This document shows, piece by piece, positions 25,828 through 34,900 of a stretch of 64,000 nt of DNA. Source of the stretch: Belnapia moabensis DSM 16746 (GTDB lineage: Bacteria > Pseudomonadota > Alphaproteobacteria > Acetobacterales > Acetobacteraceae); contig NZ_JQKB01000004.1 of assembly GCF_000745835.1 (NCBI RefSeq), positions 124,001 to 188,000 of the forward strand, in the 5' to 3' direction. The translations under genes were made by a program, and so were the position numbers. Each line of letters opens with the position of its first letter. Position 1 is the stretch's first letter. The notes below the pieces were generated by a model. That model did no database searches. It saw only the letters and a program-made list of their open reading frames with translations, and had not been told where the DNA came from.

Positions 25828-26802
25828 ATGAATCGCGTGATGCGCCGTGCCTTGCTGGCGATGTCCCTTCTGACTGCAGGGCCGGCCATGGCGCAGCAAT
25901 TCCCTGGCCGCACCATCACCGTCGTCGTGCCCTTCGCGGCCGGCGGGCCGACCGACACCGTCTCTCGCCTTGTCGCCGAGGGGATCGGGCGCGAGCTCGG
26001 CCAGACCGTCGTCGTCGAGAATGCCGGCGGGGCGGGCGGCACGATCGGCTCGCAGCGCGTGGCGCAGGCGCGGCCGGACGGCTACACGCTGCTGCTGCAC
26101 CATATCGGCATGGCGACGACGCCGACGCTTTACCGGCGGCTCGGCTACGATCCGGTCGGCGGCTTCGAGCCGATCGGCCTCATCACCGAGGTGCCGATGA
26201 CGCTGGTCGCCAAGAAGGACTTCCCGGCGACGACGCTGCAGGAGGCGATCTCGGTGATCCGGCGGGATCGGGAGAACCTGAACTACGCCAATGCCGGGAT
26301 CGGGGCGGCGAGCCATCTTTGCGGGCTGCTGCTGATGAAGGCGGTCGATGCGCCGATGACGACGGTGCCCTTCCGCGGCACCGGGCCGGCGATGCAGGAG
26401 ATCCTGGCGGGCCGTATCGACCTGATGTGCGACCAGACGACCAACACCACCGAGCAGATCAATGCCGGTGCGCTGCGCGTCTTCTCGGTCACCACCGAGA
26501 GCCGCATCGCGGCGCTGCCGAATGTGCCGACCTCGGCCGAGGCGGGGCTGCCGGCCTTCCAAGTGAGCGTGTGGCACGGGCTCTATGCACCGAAAGGCAC
26601 GCCGGCGCCGGTGGTGCAGCGGCTCTCGCAGGCGCTGCAGGTGGCGCTGCGGGACGAGAAGCTGGTGGCGCGCTTCGCCGAACTCGGCACCACGCCGGTC
26701 GCGCAGGAGCGGGCGACGCCGGAGGCGCATCGGGCCTTCTGGCAGGCGGATATCGCCAAGTGGCGGCCGATCATCCAGGCGGCGGGGCAGTACGCGGACT
26801 AA
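25828..26802 (+). CDS. Bug family (TctC-like) periplasmic substrate-binding protein
   Basis: This 324-residue secreted protein of the Bug/TctC family begins MNRVMRRALLAMSLLTAGPAMAQQ, a Sec signal peptide. The fold signatures are TITVVVPFAAGGPTDTVSRL, GQTVVVENAGGAGGTIG and the late NVPTSAEAGLP. Family members bind small carboxylates or nicotinate-like ligands for tripartite tricarboxylate transporters or for signalling. No TctA or TctB gene is nearby, so it is an orphan receptor, as is usual for this large family. GGGAGA precedes the ATG at 25828. The longer frame from 25780 would mask the signal peptide. Confidence 0.9.
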   Translation: MNRVMRRALLAMSLLTAGPAMAQQFPGRTITVVVPFAAGGPTDTVSRLVAEGIGRELGQTVVVENAGGAGGTIGSQRVAQARPDGYTLLLHHIGMATTPTLYRRLGYDPVGGFEPIGLITEVPMTLVAKKDFPATTLQEAISVIRRDRENLNYANAGIGAASHLCGLLLMKAVDAPMTTVPFRGTGPAMQEILAGRIDLMCDQTTNTTEQINAGALRVFSVTTESRIAALPNVPTSAEAGLPAFQVSVWHGLYAPKGTPAPVVQRLSQALQVALRDEKLVARFAELGTTPVAQERATPEAHRAFWQADIAKWRPIIQAAGQYAD

Positions 26803-26830
26803 TTCCCCGCCACGCTGCGGAGGGACACCA

Positions 26831-26857
26831 GGCGAGGAGTAGGCCCTAGTCCTCGCC
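26831..26857. terminator. Convergent-gene hairpin
   Basis: GGCGAGGA (26831-26838) and TCCTCGCC (26850-26857) are perfect eight-base arms around an 11-base loop between the convergent Bug and LysR genes. The right arm includes the last codons of the LysR gene. It probably acts as a bidirectional terminator. Confidence 0.5.
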
Positions 26858-27748
26858 CCGGAGGTAGGCCTGCATCCGTGGCAGCATGAAGTCGAGGAAG
26901 GCGCGGACCCGTTGGGGTAGCAGCGGGCCGCCGAGGTGGAGGGCGTGGATCTCCTCCTCGTCGCCGGCATCGGGGAAGATTTCGACCAGGCGGCCGGCGG
27001 CCAGGTCGGCGCGGACATGGAAATCGGCAAGTCGGGCGAGGCCCATGCCGGCGACGGCCAGGCGGCGCACGGTCTCGCCGTTGTTGGCGAGCAGGCTGCC
27101 GGTCGCCAGGCGGCCGAGGATGCGGCCGCCTTCGCGGCTCGGCCAGACCGGGGCGCTGCGGCGGAAATTGAAGCCGAGGCAGTTGTGGGCGCCGAGCTCG
27201 GCGAGGCTCGTCGGCGTGCCGTGGCGGGCGAGATAGGCGGGGGCGGCGACGATCTTCCGCCGTGCGGCCCCGATGCGCCGGGCGACCAAGCTGGAATCGG
27301 GCAGCGGGCCGATGCGGATGGCGACATCCGTGCGGTCGAGGTAGAGGTCGACAATCTCATCTGAGAGCGAGAGGTCGACGACGATCCGCGGGTGGGCCTG
27401 CCAGAAGGCAGGCAGCAGCGGCTCCAGCGCCAGGGCGCCGAAGGTGACGGAGGCGTTCACCCGGATTGTGCCGCCGGGCTGGGCGGCGCCCTCCGCCAAC
27501 TCGCGCTCGAAGGAGTCGAGGTCGGCGAGGACTGCGCCCCCGCGCTCGTGGAGCAGGCGGCCTTCCTCGGTCAGCAGCAAGTGGCGGGTGGAGCGTTCGA
27601 TCAGCATCACGCCGAGGCGCGCCTCCATCCGGGCGATCAGCTTGCTGACGGTGGAGGGGGTCATCAGCAGCTGACGGGCGGCTTCGGAGAAGCTGCCGGC
27701 TTCCACCACGCGCAGGAAAACCTGCAGCTCGCCGATCCGGTTGTCCAT
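26846..27748 (-). CDS. LysR family transcriptional regulator
   Basis: This 300-residue regulator has an N-terminal winged helix (about residues 1-60: FLRVVEAGSFSEAARQLLMTPSTVSKLIARMEARLG) and a LysR substrate-binding domain (about 90-295). It is divergent from an MFS transporter gene, which it very likely controls. A T-N11-A palindrome lies between the two genes. The start at 27748 gives MDNRIGELQVFLRVVE, typical of the family. The 341-residue frame would run deep into the intergenic region. The inducer is unknown. It resembles the CrgA/DsdC-like group that often regulates neighbouring efflux or oxidoreductase genes. Confidence 0.9.
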   Translation of the reverse strand: MDNRIGELQVFLRVVEAGSFSEAARQLLMTPSTVSKLIARMEARLGVMLIERSTRHLLLTEEGRLLHERGGAVLADLDSFERELAEGAAQPGGTIRVNASVTFGALALEPLLPAFWQAHPRIVVDLSLSDEIVDLYLDRTDVAIRIGPLPDSSLVARRIGAARRKIVAAPAYLARHGTPTSLAELGAHNCLGFNFRRSAPVWPSREGGRILGRLATGSLLANNGETVRRLAVAGMGLARLADFHVRADLAAGRLVEIFPDAGDEEEIHALHLGGPLLPQRVRAFLDFMLPRMQAYLRGED

Positions 27749-27789
27749 GCGCCTTGCCTCCGCCTCGCGGCAGGAATCATGCGCCATCT

Positions 27790-27804
27790 GTGAAATACAT
27801 TCAC
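27790..27804. promoter_or_regulatory. LysR-type T-N11-A box
   Basis: GTGAAATACATTCAC is an interrupted palindrome with GTGAA and TTCAC arms. It contains TGAAATACATTCA, the T-N11-A pattern of LysR sites. It lies in the 136-base gap between the divergent LysR and MFS genes, 41 bases from the LysR start, where autoregulation and activation sites are usual. Confidence 0.55.
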
Positions 27805-27884
27805 GGCTGATGCGATGGCGGGGTGGGTTATCGCGCGTGCTGCGCTGCACCATCCTTCGAGCAACGCTCAAAGGAGACTGCTAC

Positions 27885-29090
27885 ATGTCCGTATCCGAAG
27901 CCGGCGCCGTGCCGCCGGACAGGAATTCGCGTGCCGGGGCCTGGCCGTTGCTGGCGCTCGCCGTCGGAGCCTTCGGCATCGGCACCACGGAATTCGCCCC
28001 GATGGGGCTGCTGCCGGTGATCGCTACCGGGGTCGGGGTTTCGATTCCGACGGCGGGGCTGCTGGTCAGCGCCTATGCGGTGGGCGTGATGCTCGGCGCG
28101 CCGGCGATGACGCTGGCGCTCGGCCGGCTGCGGCGGCGCAATGCGCTGATGCTGCTGATGGGCATCTTCACCATCGGTAACCTGCTCTCGGCCATCGCGC
28201 CCGACTACTGGACGCTGCTGGCGGCGCGCGTCGTCACCAGCATGAACCACGGCGCCCTCTTCGGCCTCGGCGCGACGGTCGCGGCGAGCGTGGTACCGAA
28301 GGAGCGGAAGGCGAGCGCCGTCGCCATCATGTTCATGGGGCTGACCATCGCCAATGTCGGCGGTGTGCCGGCGGCGACCTGGCTCGGCCAGGCGATCGGC
28401 TGGCGGATGTCCTTCGCGGCGACGGCGGGGCTCGGCGTGCTAGCGATGGCGGCGCTGTTCCTCGCCCTGCCGCGTGGCGATGCGGGGCGGATGCCGGATG
28501 TGCGGCGGGAGCTGGCGGTGCTGCTGCGGCCGGCGGTGCTGCTGGCGATGGCGACGACGGTGATGGGGTCGGCGGCGATGTTCACCCTCTACACCTATGT
28601 GGCGCCGGCGCTGACCACGCTGACCGGGGCGTCGGAGGGCTTCGTGACGCTCGCGCTGGTGTTGATCGGCATCGGGTTCACCATCGGCAACGGGCTCGGT
28701 GGGCGGCTGGCGGACTGGTCGCTGGATGGGGCGACGAAGATCTTCCTTGGTGCGCTGGCGGCGGTGATGGCGGTGCTGCCGCTGCTGCTGACGAGCCATG
28801 TGGGGGCGTCGGTGGGGCTGCTGCTCTGGGGCGTCGCAACCTTTGCCATCGTGCCACCGGTGCAGATGCGGGTGATGCAGGCGGCAGCGGATGCTCCGGG
28901 GCTCGCTTCCTCGGTCAATATCGGGGCGTTCAACCTCGGCAACGCGCTGGGCGCGGCGGTGGGAGGCGGGGTGATCTCGCTTGGCCTCGGTTACGGGGCG
29001 GTGGCGATCGCCGGGGCGGTCCTGGCGCTGGCGGGGCTGCTGCTGGTGGTGGCGGCCTCGGGCAGGCGGAAGGCGGTCGCGGTCGCCTAG
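27885..29090 (+). CDS. MFS transporter (AraJ / DHA1-like efflux permease)
   Basis: This 401-residue protein has 12 predicted membrane segments and belongs to the DHA1-type major facilitators (AraJ, chloramphenicol or sugar efflux relatives). The first helix GTTEFAPMGLLPVIATGVGVSIPTAG carries the family motif FxxMGLLP. The loop motif A equivalent is ALGRLRRRNALM, followed by the intracellular motif GxLxxAxApxYWxLLxARVV. AAGGAG lies eight bases before the ATG at 27885. The divergent LysR gene and the operator support regulated expression. The substrate is unknown. Confidence 0.88.
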   Translation: MSVSEAGAVPPDRNSRAGAWPLLALAVGAFGIGTTEFAPMGLLPVIATGVGVSIPTAGLLVSAYAVGVMLGAPAMTLALGRLRRRNALMLLMGIFTIGNLLSAIAPDYWTLLAARVVTSMNHGALFGLGATVAASVVPKERKASAVAIMFMGLTIANVGGVPAATWLGQAIGWRMSFAATAGLGVLAMAALFLALPRGDAGRMPDVRRELAVLLRPAVLLAMATTVMGSAAMFTLYTYVAPALTTLTGASEGFVTLALVLIGIGFTIGNGLGGRLADWSLDGATKIFLGALAAVMAVLPLLLTSHVGASVGLLLWGVATFAIVPPVQMRVMQAAADAPGLASSVNIGAFNLGNALGAAVGGGVISLGLGYGAVAIAGAVLALAGLLLVVAASGRRKAVAVA

Positions 29091-29956
29091 GCGGGACGGG
29101 CGCGGGCGAGCATGCGCCGCGCCCGCTCGACCACCGGCTCGTCGATCATCGCGCCCTCGAAGGTCGCGGCGCCGATGCCGCGGGCGAGGCTCGCCTCGAA
29201 GGCCTCGACCATGCGGCGGGCGCGGTCGATCGCCTCGGGGCTGTCGCCGTATTCCTCGTTGATCACCGCGACCTGTGAAGGATGGACGCAGCTGGCGCAG
29301 GCGAAGCCGAGCTTGCGCGAGCGGCGGAGCATCGCGCGATAGCCCTCCGGGTCGGAGAGGCCGGCGACGGTGCCGACGAAGCCGAGCGGCAGGATGCCGG
29401 CGGCGCGGGCGGCGAGCAGCGCCATCATCTTCGGCAGGTAGAGGGCGTCGGGCGAGGGCTCGGCGCCGAGATCGGTGGCGAGGTCCTCGCCGCCGGCACC
29501 CAGCGCGACGAGGCGCGGGTCGGCGCGGGCGATGGCCTCCAGGGACGAGAGAGCGTCGGCGGTCTCGACGAGGCCGATGCAAATCGTGCGGCCGACGGGG
29601 ATGCCGTGGGCGGCTTCGCTTTCGGCAATGAGTTCCGATAGCAGGCGGACGTGGTCTGGGCCCATCAGCTTGGTGAGCACCAACGCGTCGGCACCGGCGG
29701 CGATGGCGGCGTCGATGTCGAGCGTCGCCAGGCGGAGGGGGCGGTTGATGCGGACGCAGGCGGCGGCGCCACCCTGCGTCACCTGGGGGATGGCGGCGGC
29801 CAATGCCGCGCGGGCGGCGGGCTTCTCGGCGGGGGCGACGGCGTCCTCCAGGTCGAGGATGATGGCGTCGGCGCCGCGGGTGTGGGCCTTGGCCACGAAG
29901 CTCTCGCGCGTGGCGGGGACATAGAGCAGGGAGCGCCAGGCAGGGAGGGTACGCAT
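29087..29956 (-). CDS. HpcH/HpaI aldolase / CitE-like CoA ester lyase
   Basis: This 289-residue TIM-barrel protein is of the CitE-like family, whose members cleave or hydrolyse CoA esters such as malyl-CoA or citramalyl-CoA. The motif RSLLYVPATRESFVAKA starts the protein. DAIILDLEDAVAP carries the Mg-binding Asp and Glu, and VRINR follows. The second Mg ligand region is GLVETADAL, and ALGAGGEDLATDLG is also typical. There are no citrate lyase alpha or gamma genes nearby, so a stand-alone lyase or thioesterase is more likely. The start at 29956 fits the family N-terminus. It overlaps the MFS gene stop by four bases and is divergent from a GntR regulator. Confidence 0.87.
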   Translation of the reverse strand: MRTLPAWRSLLYVPATRESFVAKAHTRGADAIILDLEDAVAPAEKPAARAALAAAIPQVTQGGAAACVRINRPLRLATLDIDAAIAAGADALVLTKLMGPDHVRLLSELIAESEAAHGIPVGRTICIGLVETADALSSLEAIARADPRLVALGAGGEDLATDLGAEPSPDALYLPKMMALLAARAAGILPLGFVGTVAGLSDPEGYRAMLRRSRKLGFACASCVHPSQVAVINEEYGDSPEAIDRARRMVEAFEASLARGIGAATFEGAMIDEPVVERARRMLARARPA

Positions 29957-30008
29957 CGGGTGATGCTCCGCCCCTCGCGCCGGCCGGTCAATGCCGGTAT
30001 GGAGGGCC

Positions 30009-30653
30009 ATGCCGCGCGCCGCCGGAAGCCTTGCCGACCAAGCCTATGACCGATTCCGCGAGGGGCTGCGGAATGGCGGCCTTCGCCCCGGGCAGCGCGT
30101 GCTGGAGGTGGAACTGGCGGAGCGGCTGGGGATGAGCCGGACGCCGGTGCGGGAGGCGATCCGCCGCTTGCAGGCCGAGGGGCTGATCGCGCATGGGCCG
30201 GGCGGTGGGCTCTGCGTCGCCCGCTACGACCATGCGGAGGTGGCCGAGCTCTACGGCATGCGCGAGGCGCTGGAAGGCACCGCGGCGCGGCTGGCGGCGC
30301 GGCAGGCGGGGCGGCCGGACATCCTGCTGCTGGAGGCGCTGGTGGCGGCGGAGGCCGGGCTGCCGCCGGAGGCCGTCGCCGAGCACAACCGGCGCTTCCA
30401 TCGCGCGCTGCATCAGGCGGCGCATAACCGCTACCTGCTGCGGGCGCTGGCGCCGATCGGCGATGCGCTGCTGCTGCTTGGGCCGACGACGCTCGCGCAT
30501 CCGGGACGGGCGGCGGCGGCCAGGGCGGAGCATGCGCGGATCGTGGCGGCGGTCGCGGCGGGGGATGCCGATGGGGCCGAGGCGGCGGCGCGGGCGCATA
30601 TAGCAGCGGCGCATGCGGCGCGGTTGGCAATGGCGGCGGAAGAGCCGGTGTGA
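30009..30653 (+). CDS. GntR family transcriptional regulator, FadR/FCD subfamily
   Basis: This 214-residue regulator has an N-terminal winged helix (about 8-70: VLEVELAERLGMSRTPVREAIRRLQAEGL) and an all-helical FCD ligand domain. FCD metal-binding histidines are plausible in EHNRRFHRALHQAAHN and late in the protein. GGAGGG at 30001-30006 precedes the ATG at 30009. It is divergent from the CitE-like gene, whose start is 52 bases away, so that gene is the likely target. The effector is probably a carboxylate. The 59-bp repeat follows immediately. Confidence 0.9.
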   Translation: MPRAAGSLADQAYDRFREGLRNGGLRPGQRVLEVELAERLGMSRTPVREAIRRLQAEGLIAHGPGGGLCVARYDHAEVAELYGMREALEGTAARLAARQAGRPDILLLEALVAAEAGLPPEAVAEHNRRFHRALHQAAHNRYLLRALAPIGDALLLLGPTTLAHPGRAAAARAEHARIVAAVAAGDADGAEAAARAHIAAAHAARLAMAAEEPV

Positions 30654-30654
30654 C

Positions 30655-30713
30655 GAGAGGGGCTCTGCCCCTCTCGAGCTCTCCCCGCCAAAGGCCGAAA
30701 GGCCTTTAGAAAT
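30655..30713 (+). repeat. 59-bp double-hairpin intergenic repeat, copy 2
   Basis: This is the second copy of the element at 13882-13940 (52 of 59 positions identical, same orientation). It starts one base after the GntR stop and ends six bases before the convergent pppA gene. It has a perfect nine-base stem GAGAGGGGC / GCCCCTCTC with a TCT loop (30655-30675) and a seven-base stem AAAGGCC / GGCCTTT with a GAAA loop (30690-30707). Its position between convergent genes suits a bidirectional terminator. Confidence 0.75.
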
Positions 30714-30719
30714 CACGAG

Positions 30720-31442
30720 TTAGGGGGAGCGCAGGAGGACCACGCTGACGTTGTCGCGGGCGCCGCGGGCGACGGCGGTGTCGATGATGGCGGCGGCCGT
30801 CGTCCCCTGGGTGAGCATCGCGGCCAGCTCGTCTTCCGGCAGCGCCTTGAACAGACCGTCGCTGCAGAGCAGCAGCAGGTCGCCGGGGGCGATGCGGCCG
30901 CTCACCTTGTCGAGCACCAGCTCGCCGCTGGCACCGACGGCGCGGAGGATGACATTGGCCTGCGGGTGGCCCTCCGCCTCCGCCTCGGTCAGCGTGCCCT
31001 GGTCCACCATCTCCTGCACCAGGGAGTGGTCGCGAGTGACGCGCTGGAGCAGGCCGTCGCGCATCAGGTAGGCGCGGCTGTCGCCGGCCCAGAGGCAGGC
31101 GAAATGGCCATGCCGGGCGAGCAACAGCACCACCGTGGTGGCGATGATACGCGCCTCACCGAGTGCCGCGGCTTGGGCCTGCAATTCGGCATGGACGCCG
31201 GCGAGGCGGAGGCGGGCCTGGGCGAGCATCTCGGCGGCGGAGAGGCCGGGGGGGATGGCCTCCAGCGCGGCGGCGACGGCTTGGCTGGCGACATCCCCGG
31301 CGCCATGGCCACCGGCGCCGTCCGCCACGGCCCAGAGGCCGAGATCGGGGCGGTGGACCAGGCTGTCCTCGTTCCGCTTGCGTACGGCGCCGGGATGGGT
31401 CGCGGCGTCGGAGACGAGACCGGGCTCGATCGATGGGCTCAT
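30720..31442 (-). CDS. pppA: PP2C-type Ser/Thr phosphatase of the T6SS (PppA)
   Basis: This 240-residue PPM-family phosphatase would remove phosphate from threonine targets of the T6SS kinase PpkA. PP2C motifs are in order: RKRNEDSLV, AVADGAGGHGAGDVAS, WAGDSRAYLMRDG, LLCSDGLFKAL and ARDNVSVVLL. These supply the Asp residues of the dimetal site. The start at 31442 overlaps the tagF stop by four bases, making it the last gene of the nine-gene T6SS operon. The partner kinase is not in the window. The tagF-pppA order matches alphaproteobacterial systems where the two are fused or adjacent. Confidence 0.88.
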   Translation of the reverse strand: MSPSIEPGLVSDAATHPGAVRKRNEDSLVHRPDLGLWAVADGAGGHGAGDVASQAVAAALEAIPPGLSAAEMLAQARLRLAGVHAELQAQAAALGEARIIATTVVLLLARHGHFACLWAGDSRAYLMRDGLLQRVTRDHSLVQEMVDQGTLTEAEAEGHPQANVILRAVGASGELVLDKVSGRIAPGDLLLLCSDGLFKALPEDELAAMLTQGTTAAAIIDTAVARGARDNVSVVLLRSP

Positions 31443-31978
31443 GGCCGGGCATCCAGCAGCAGCACGAATTCGGCGGGATCGGGCAGGGCGGGGAGCGGCC
31501 AGACGAGGCCGGGCTCGGCCGCGGTCCACCAGCCGGGCTCGGGTGCCTCGGCGGGGTCGGCCTCGCCAGGGGCGGGGAGGAGCGCGGCCAGCGCGTCGGC
31601 GGTCAGCGATTCGGCCTGGGCGTGGTGCAGGGCACCCTCCAGCAGGGCGAACCAGGGGGCGGGCCAGAGCGGGATGCCGGGGGCGGTGGCGGCGAGCGTC
31701 AGAGGGAAGCGGCGGCCGACGCTGTCCATCGAGCAGGCCATGACGCCGGCCACGGCCTCCGGCCCGCAGGTGCCGGGAGGGAGGGCGAAGCGCCAGGTGG
31801 GGGCGGCGGCCCAGACGGCGTCGAAGCCATCGCCGAGGCTGTCGCGCGCGGCGGTCATGCCGGCTTGCAGCCAGGCATCCCAAGGTTCGCAGAAGCTCGT
31901 CGGCAGACCACGGCGCACGAAATCCCCATGCGCCGGGAGCTTGCCATGGAGACCGGTCACGGCGCGAGTTGCGGGCAT
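31439..31978 (-). CDS. tagF: T6SS-associated protein TagF (ImpM)
   Basis: This 179-residue protein of the TagF/ImpM family begins MPATRAVTGLHGKLPAHGDFVRRGLPTSF, the family signature, and continues with WDAWLQAGM and RRFPLTLAA. In characterised systems TagF is a post-translational repressor that sequesters Fha or otherwise blocks assembly. It overlaps tssM by 22 bases and pppA by four. The overlap with tssM is the longest in this operon and suggests strict coupling. Confidence 0.9.
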   Translation of the reverse strand: MPATRAVTGLHGKLPAHGDFVRRGLPTSFCEPWDAWLQAGMTAARDSLGDGFDAVWAAAPTWRFALPPGTCGPEAVAGVMACSMDSVGRRFPLTLAATAPGIPLWPAPWFALLEGALHHAQAESLTADALAALLPAPGEADPAEAPEPGWWTAAEPGLVWPLPALPDPAEFVLLLDARP

Positions 31979-34900
31979 CGGAATTCCTGCAGCTCGCGGA
32001 GGCCGAAGGGGTGGATGCTGCTGCCGGTGCGCAGCTCGAAGACGATGGAGCGGTCGCCCTGGGTCACCGTGGCGCGCAGCCGGTCGGCCTGGCCGGTCGA
32101 TTGCAGGGTCGTCTGGCGGCCGGCGACCAGCCTGAAGGCGGACCAGCCGCTATCGAGGCTGAGCGGACCGGCGGAGGAGGCGGGCTCGAAATTGAGCGTC
32201 AGGTTGCCGCGGCTCGGCCAGCCGAGCGGGATGGGCCGGCCGGGGCCGCCGCGCGGCATCTCGTAGCGGGTGCCGTCCACTTCGAGGATGGCGCCTTGCG
32301 CGTTCGGGTCGAGGCCCTGGGGGATCAGCTCGAAGCGGAGGCCGCCCATCATCGCGCCGCCGGGGAAGAAGGCGTCGCGGATGGCCTGGGCACGCTCGAA
32401 TTGCAGCACGTCGGCTTGCGTCACCGGCGGGGCGAGGCCCGCCGTCGCCACCAGCCGCCAGGGGCGCTGGGTGGTGTCCACATAGGGGCGGACCCATTGG
32501 GCGAAGAACTGGTCGAGCGCGCCGCCCGGGCCGAAGAGCCGGGCGAAGTCATCGATCGGGATGTCCTGGGCCGAGTCGCGGCGGAAGGGGAAGGGGATGC
32601 CGCGCGGGTCGGCGAGCGCGCGGCAGACTGGGCCGAGCGCCTGGCCGCCGGCCGCGGCGATGGCGGCCTTGGCGCCGCCGCTGCGCTGGGTGGCGGTCGA
32701 TTGGCCAAGGGCGGTCAGCCAGCGGGCCAGCGGCTGGGGCTGGCGGGCGGCTTCGGCGAGCAGGCGCTGGCCGGGGTCGAGGCCCGCGGTCGGTGCCGGC
32801 ACCACCGTCCCCGGCGGGGAGGAGGCGAGGCGGGCGACCTGGACGTAGAGCTCGTTGACGATGGCGAGGACGCCGTCGAGCGGCTGGCCGGCGGCGGTGC
32901 GCAGCGCCTGGAAGCGGGTCTCCACCACCTGGGCGACGGGCTCGGCGCCGGTGGGGGCCGCGGCCTGGCCCTGGGCGGCCTGGACGCGCTGGGCCTCGGC
33001 GCCGCGGCCGGGGGCGGCCCAGCCATCGGGCGGGGTGCCGGGGGAGAGCTGGCGGGCGGCGGCGCGGAGCAGGTCGCGGATGGGGGAGGTGGGCGCGCCG
33101 AGCACGTTCAGCCCCTCGGCGGCGTCGGTCAGGTTGCGGAAGGGGGGAAGGACGAGGTCGTCGAGCATCGCCTGCCAGGCGCGGGCATATTCCTCGGCGT
33201 AGAGGGCGAGGACGGCGGCTTCGAGCCGGGCCGGATCCTCGGCGCCGGTGGCCCTTGCCTCGGGACCGAGCACCCAGGCCTCGCCGGCGGCGGCGCGCAC
33301 GGCATCGCCGAGGGCGGGCATCAGCCCCTTGTAGAGCCCGTCCACGGTGTAGAGGCCGGGGACGCCCTCGGTCAGCGGGCGGCCGGAGGCGCGGGTGAAG
33401 AAGCGCTGGCCGGCGGGGCCGACCGCCTCGGCCGGCGTCCAGGGGCGAAGGGATTGGCCGAGGGGGCGGAGGCGGGAATAGACGCGCTCGGCCATCGGCA
33501 GGCGGGAGAAGACGCGGCGGGCGCCATCGACCAGCGCGCCGTCGAGCGGGTAGGCGGAGAAGTCCATCGCCAGCAGCGCGTCGAGATGGCCGAGGAGCGC
33601 ATCGCGCTGCGGCGCGCCGGTGGCGCCGGGGAAGCTGCGGAGCCAGTCGGCCAGCAGCCATTCGCGGACCAGCGGCTTGTCGAGCGGGCCCTGGCGGCCG
33701 AGCATCAGGTAGACGCGCGTCGCTTCGTAGAGATAGTCGGGGCGCTGGAAATTGGCGCGGATCTGCGCCTCCAGCCCGGCGAGTAGGCGGGGCAGCATTA
33801 CCCGATCGAGGGTGCGGCGGTAGGCGGCTTCGGCGCCCGTCGCCAGCTCGGCTTCCTGCGAGAGGCCGAGGCCGCCGCCGGGGGTGCGGGCGGCGTCGGG
33901 CAGGGGCTTCGCGGAGTCGAGATAGGGAAGGACGGCGGCGAGGTTGGCGTCGAGCACCGGGTCGAAGCGAACGGTGCGGCCGGCGCCCTCGGCCTTGGCG
34001 AGCGCTTCCTCGAGGGCGGCGGCGCGGCGCTGCTCGGCGGTGTAGGCGCTGTAGGACCAGGCGAGGCCGCCGAGTGTGACCACGGCGGCGAGGGACCAGG
34101 CGCCGATCGCCACCAGGCGGCGTCGGCGCTCCGCCCCGCGGTCGCGGGCGGCGAGGCGGGCCTCGTTGAACACCACCTCGCGCAGCAGCCGACCGAGGAA
34201 GAAGCTGCGGCCGCGCTGACCGAGCACGCCAACGGGGCGGCGCGGGTCGAGGCCGAAGGCGCGGCTGAGGGCGCCGGTGAGGCGGTCGATCGGCGTGCCT
34301 TCCTGGGTGCCGGAGGCGAAGTAGACGCCGCGCAGCATCGGCGCCGGGTCAAGCCGCGTGCCGCCGAAGGCGGCCTGGACGAAGCCGCCGACCGGATCGG
34401 CCAGCGAGGCGACCTGGCCGGGGAAGGCCATGATGGCGGCGCGCTGGGAGGGGCCGCGCTCGGCCTGCAGGCGCTCCAGCAGGCGGGCCTGGAGGCGGGT
34501 CATCAGCGCGGCGAACTCGCCGGCGAATTTGCCGGAGCTGCCTTCCGGGCCGGACTCGAGCGGGAAGGTCATGCCCCAGACCTGGGCGCGCGTCTCCTTG
34601 TCGAGGTCGTCGAAGAACTCGGTGAAGCCGGAGAGCAGGTCGGCCTTGCTGACCAGCAGGTAGACGGGCAGGCGCTGGCCGAGCTTCTCCTCCAGCTCCT
34701 TGATGCGTTTGCGGACGGCGCGGGCGTGGTCCTGGCGCCCTTGCGCATCGAGCTTGCTCAGCATGTCGACGCCGAAGCAGACCAGCACGCCGTTCAGCGG
34801 CTGGCGCGGGCGGTTGCGGCGGAGCATGGCGAGGAAGCGGTCCCAGCCGGCCTTGTCGGCGGCGGCGTCGCTGTCCTGAGTGGTGTAGCGGCCGGCGGTG

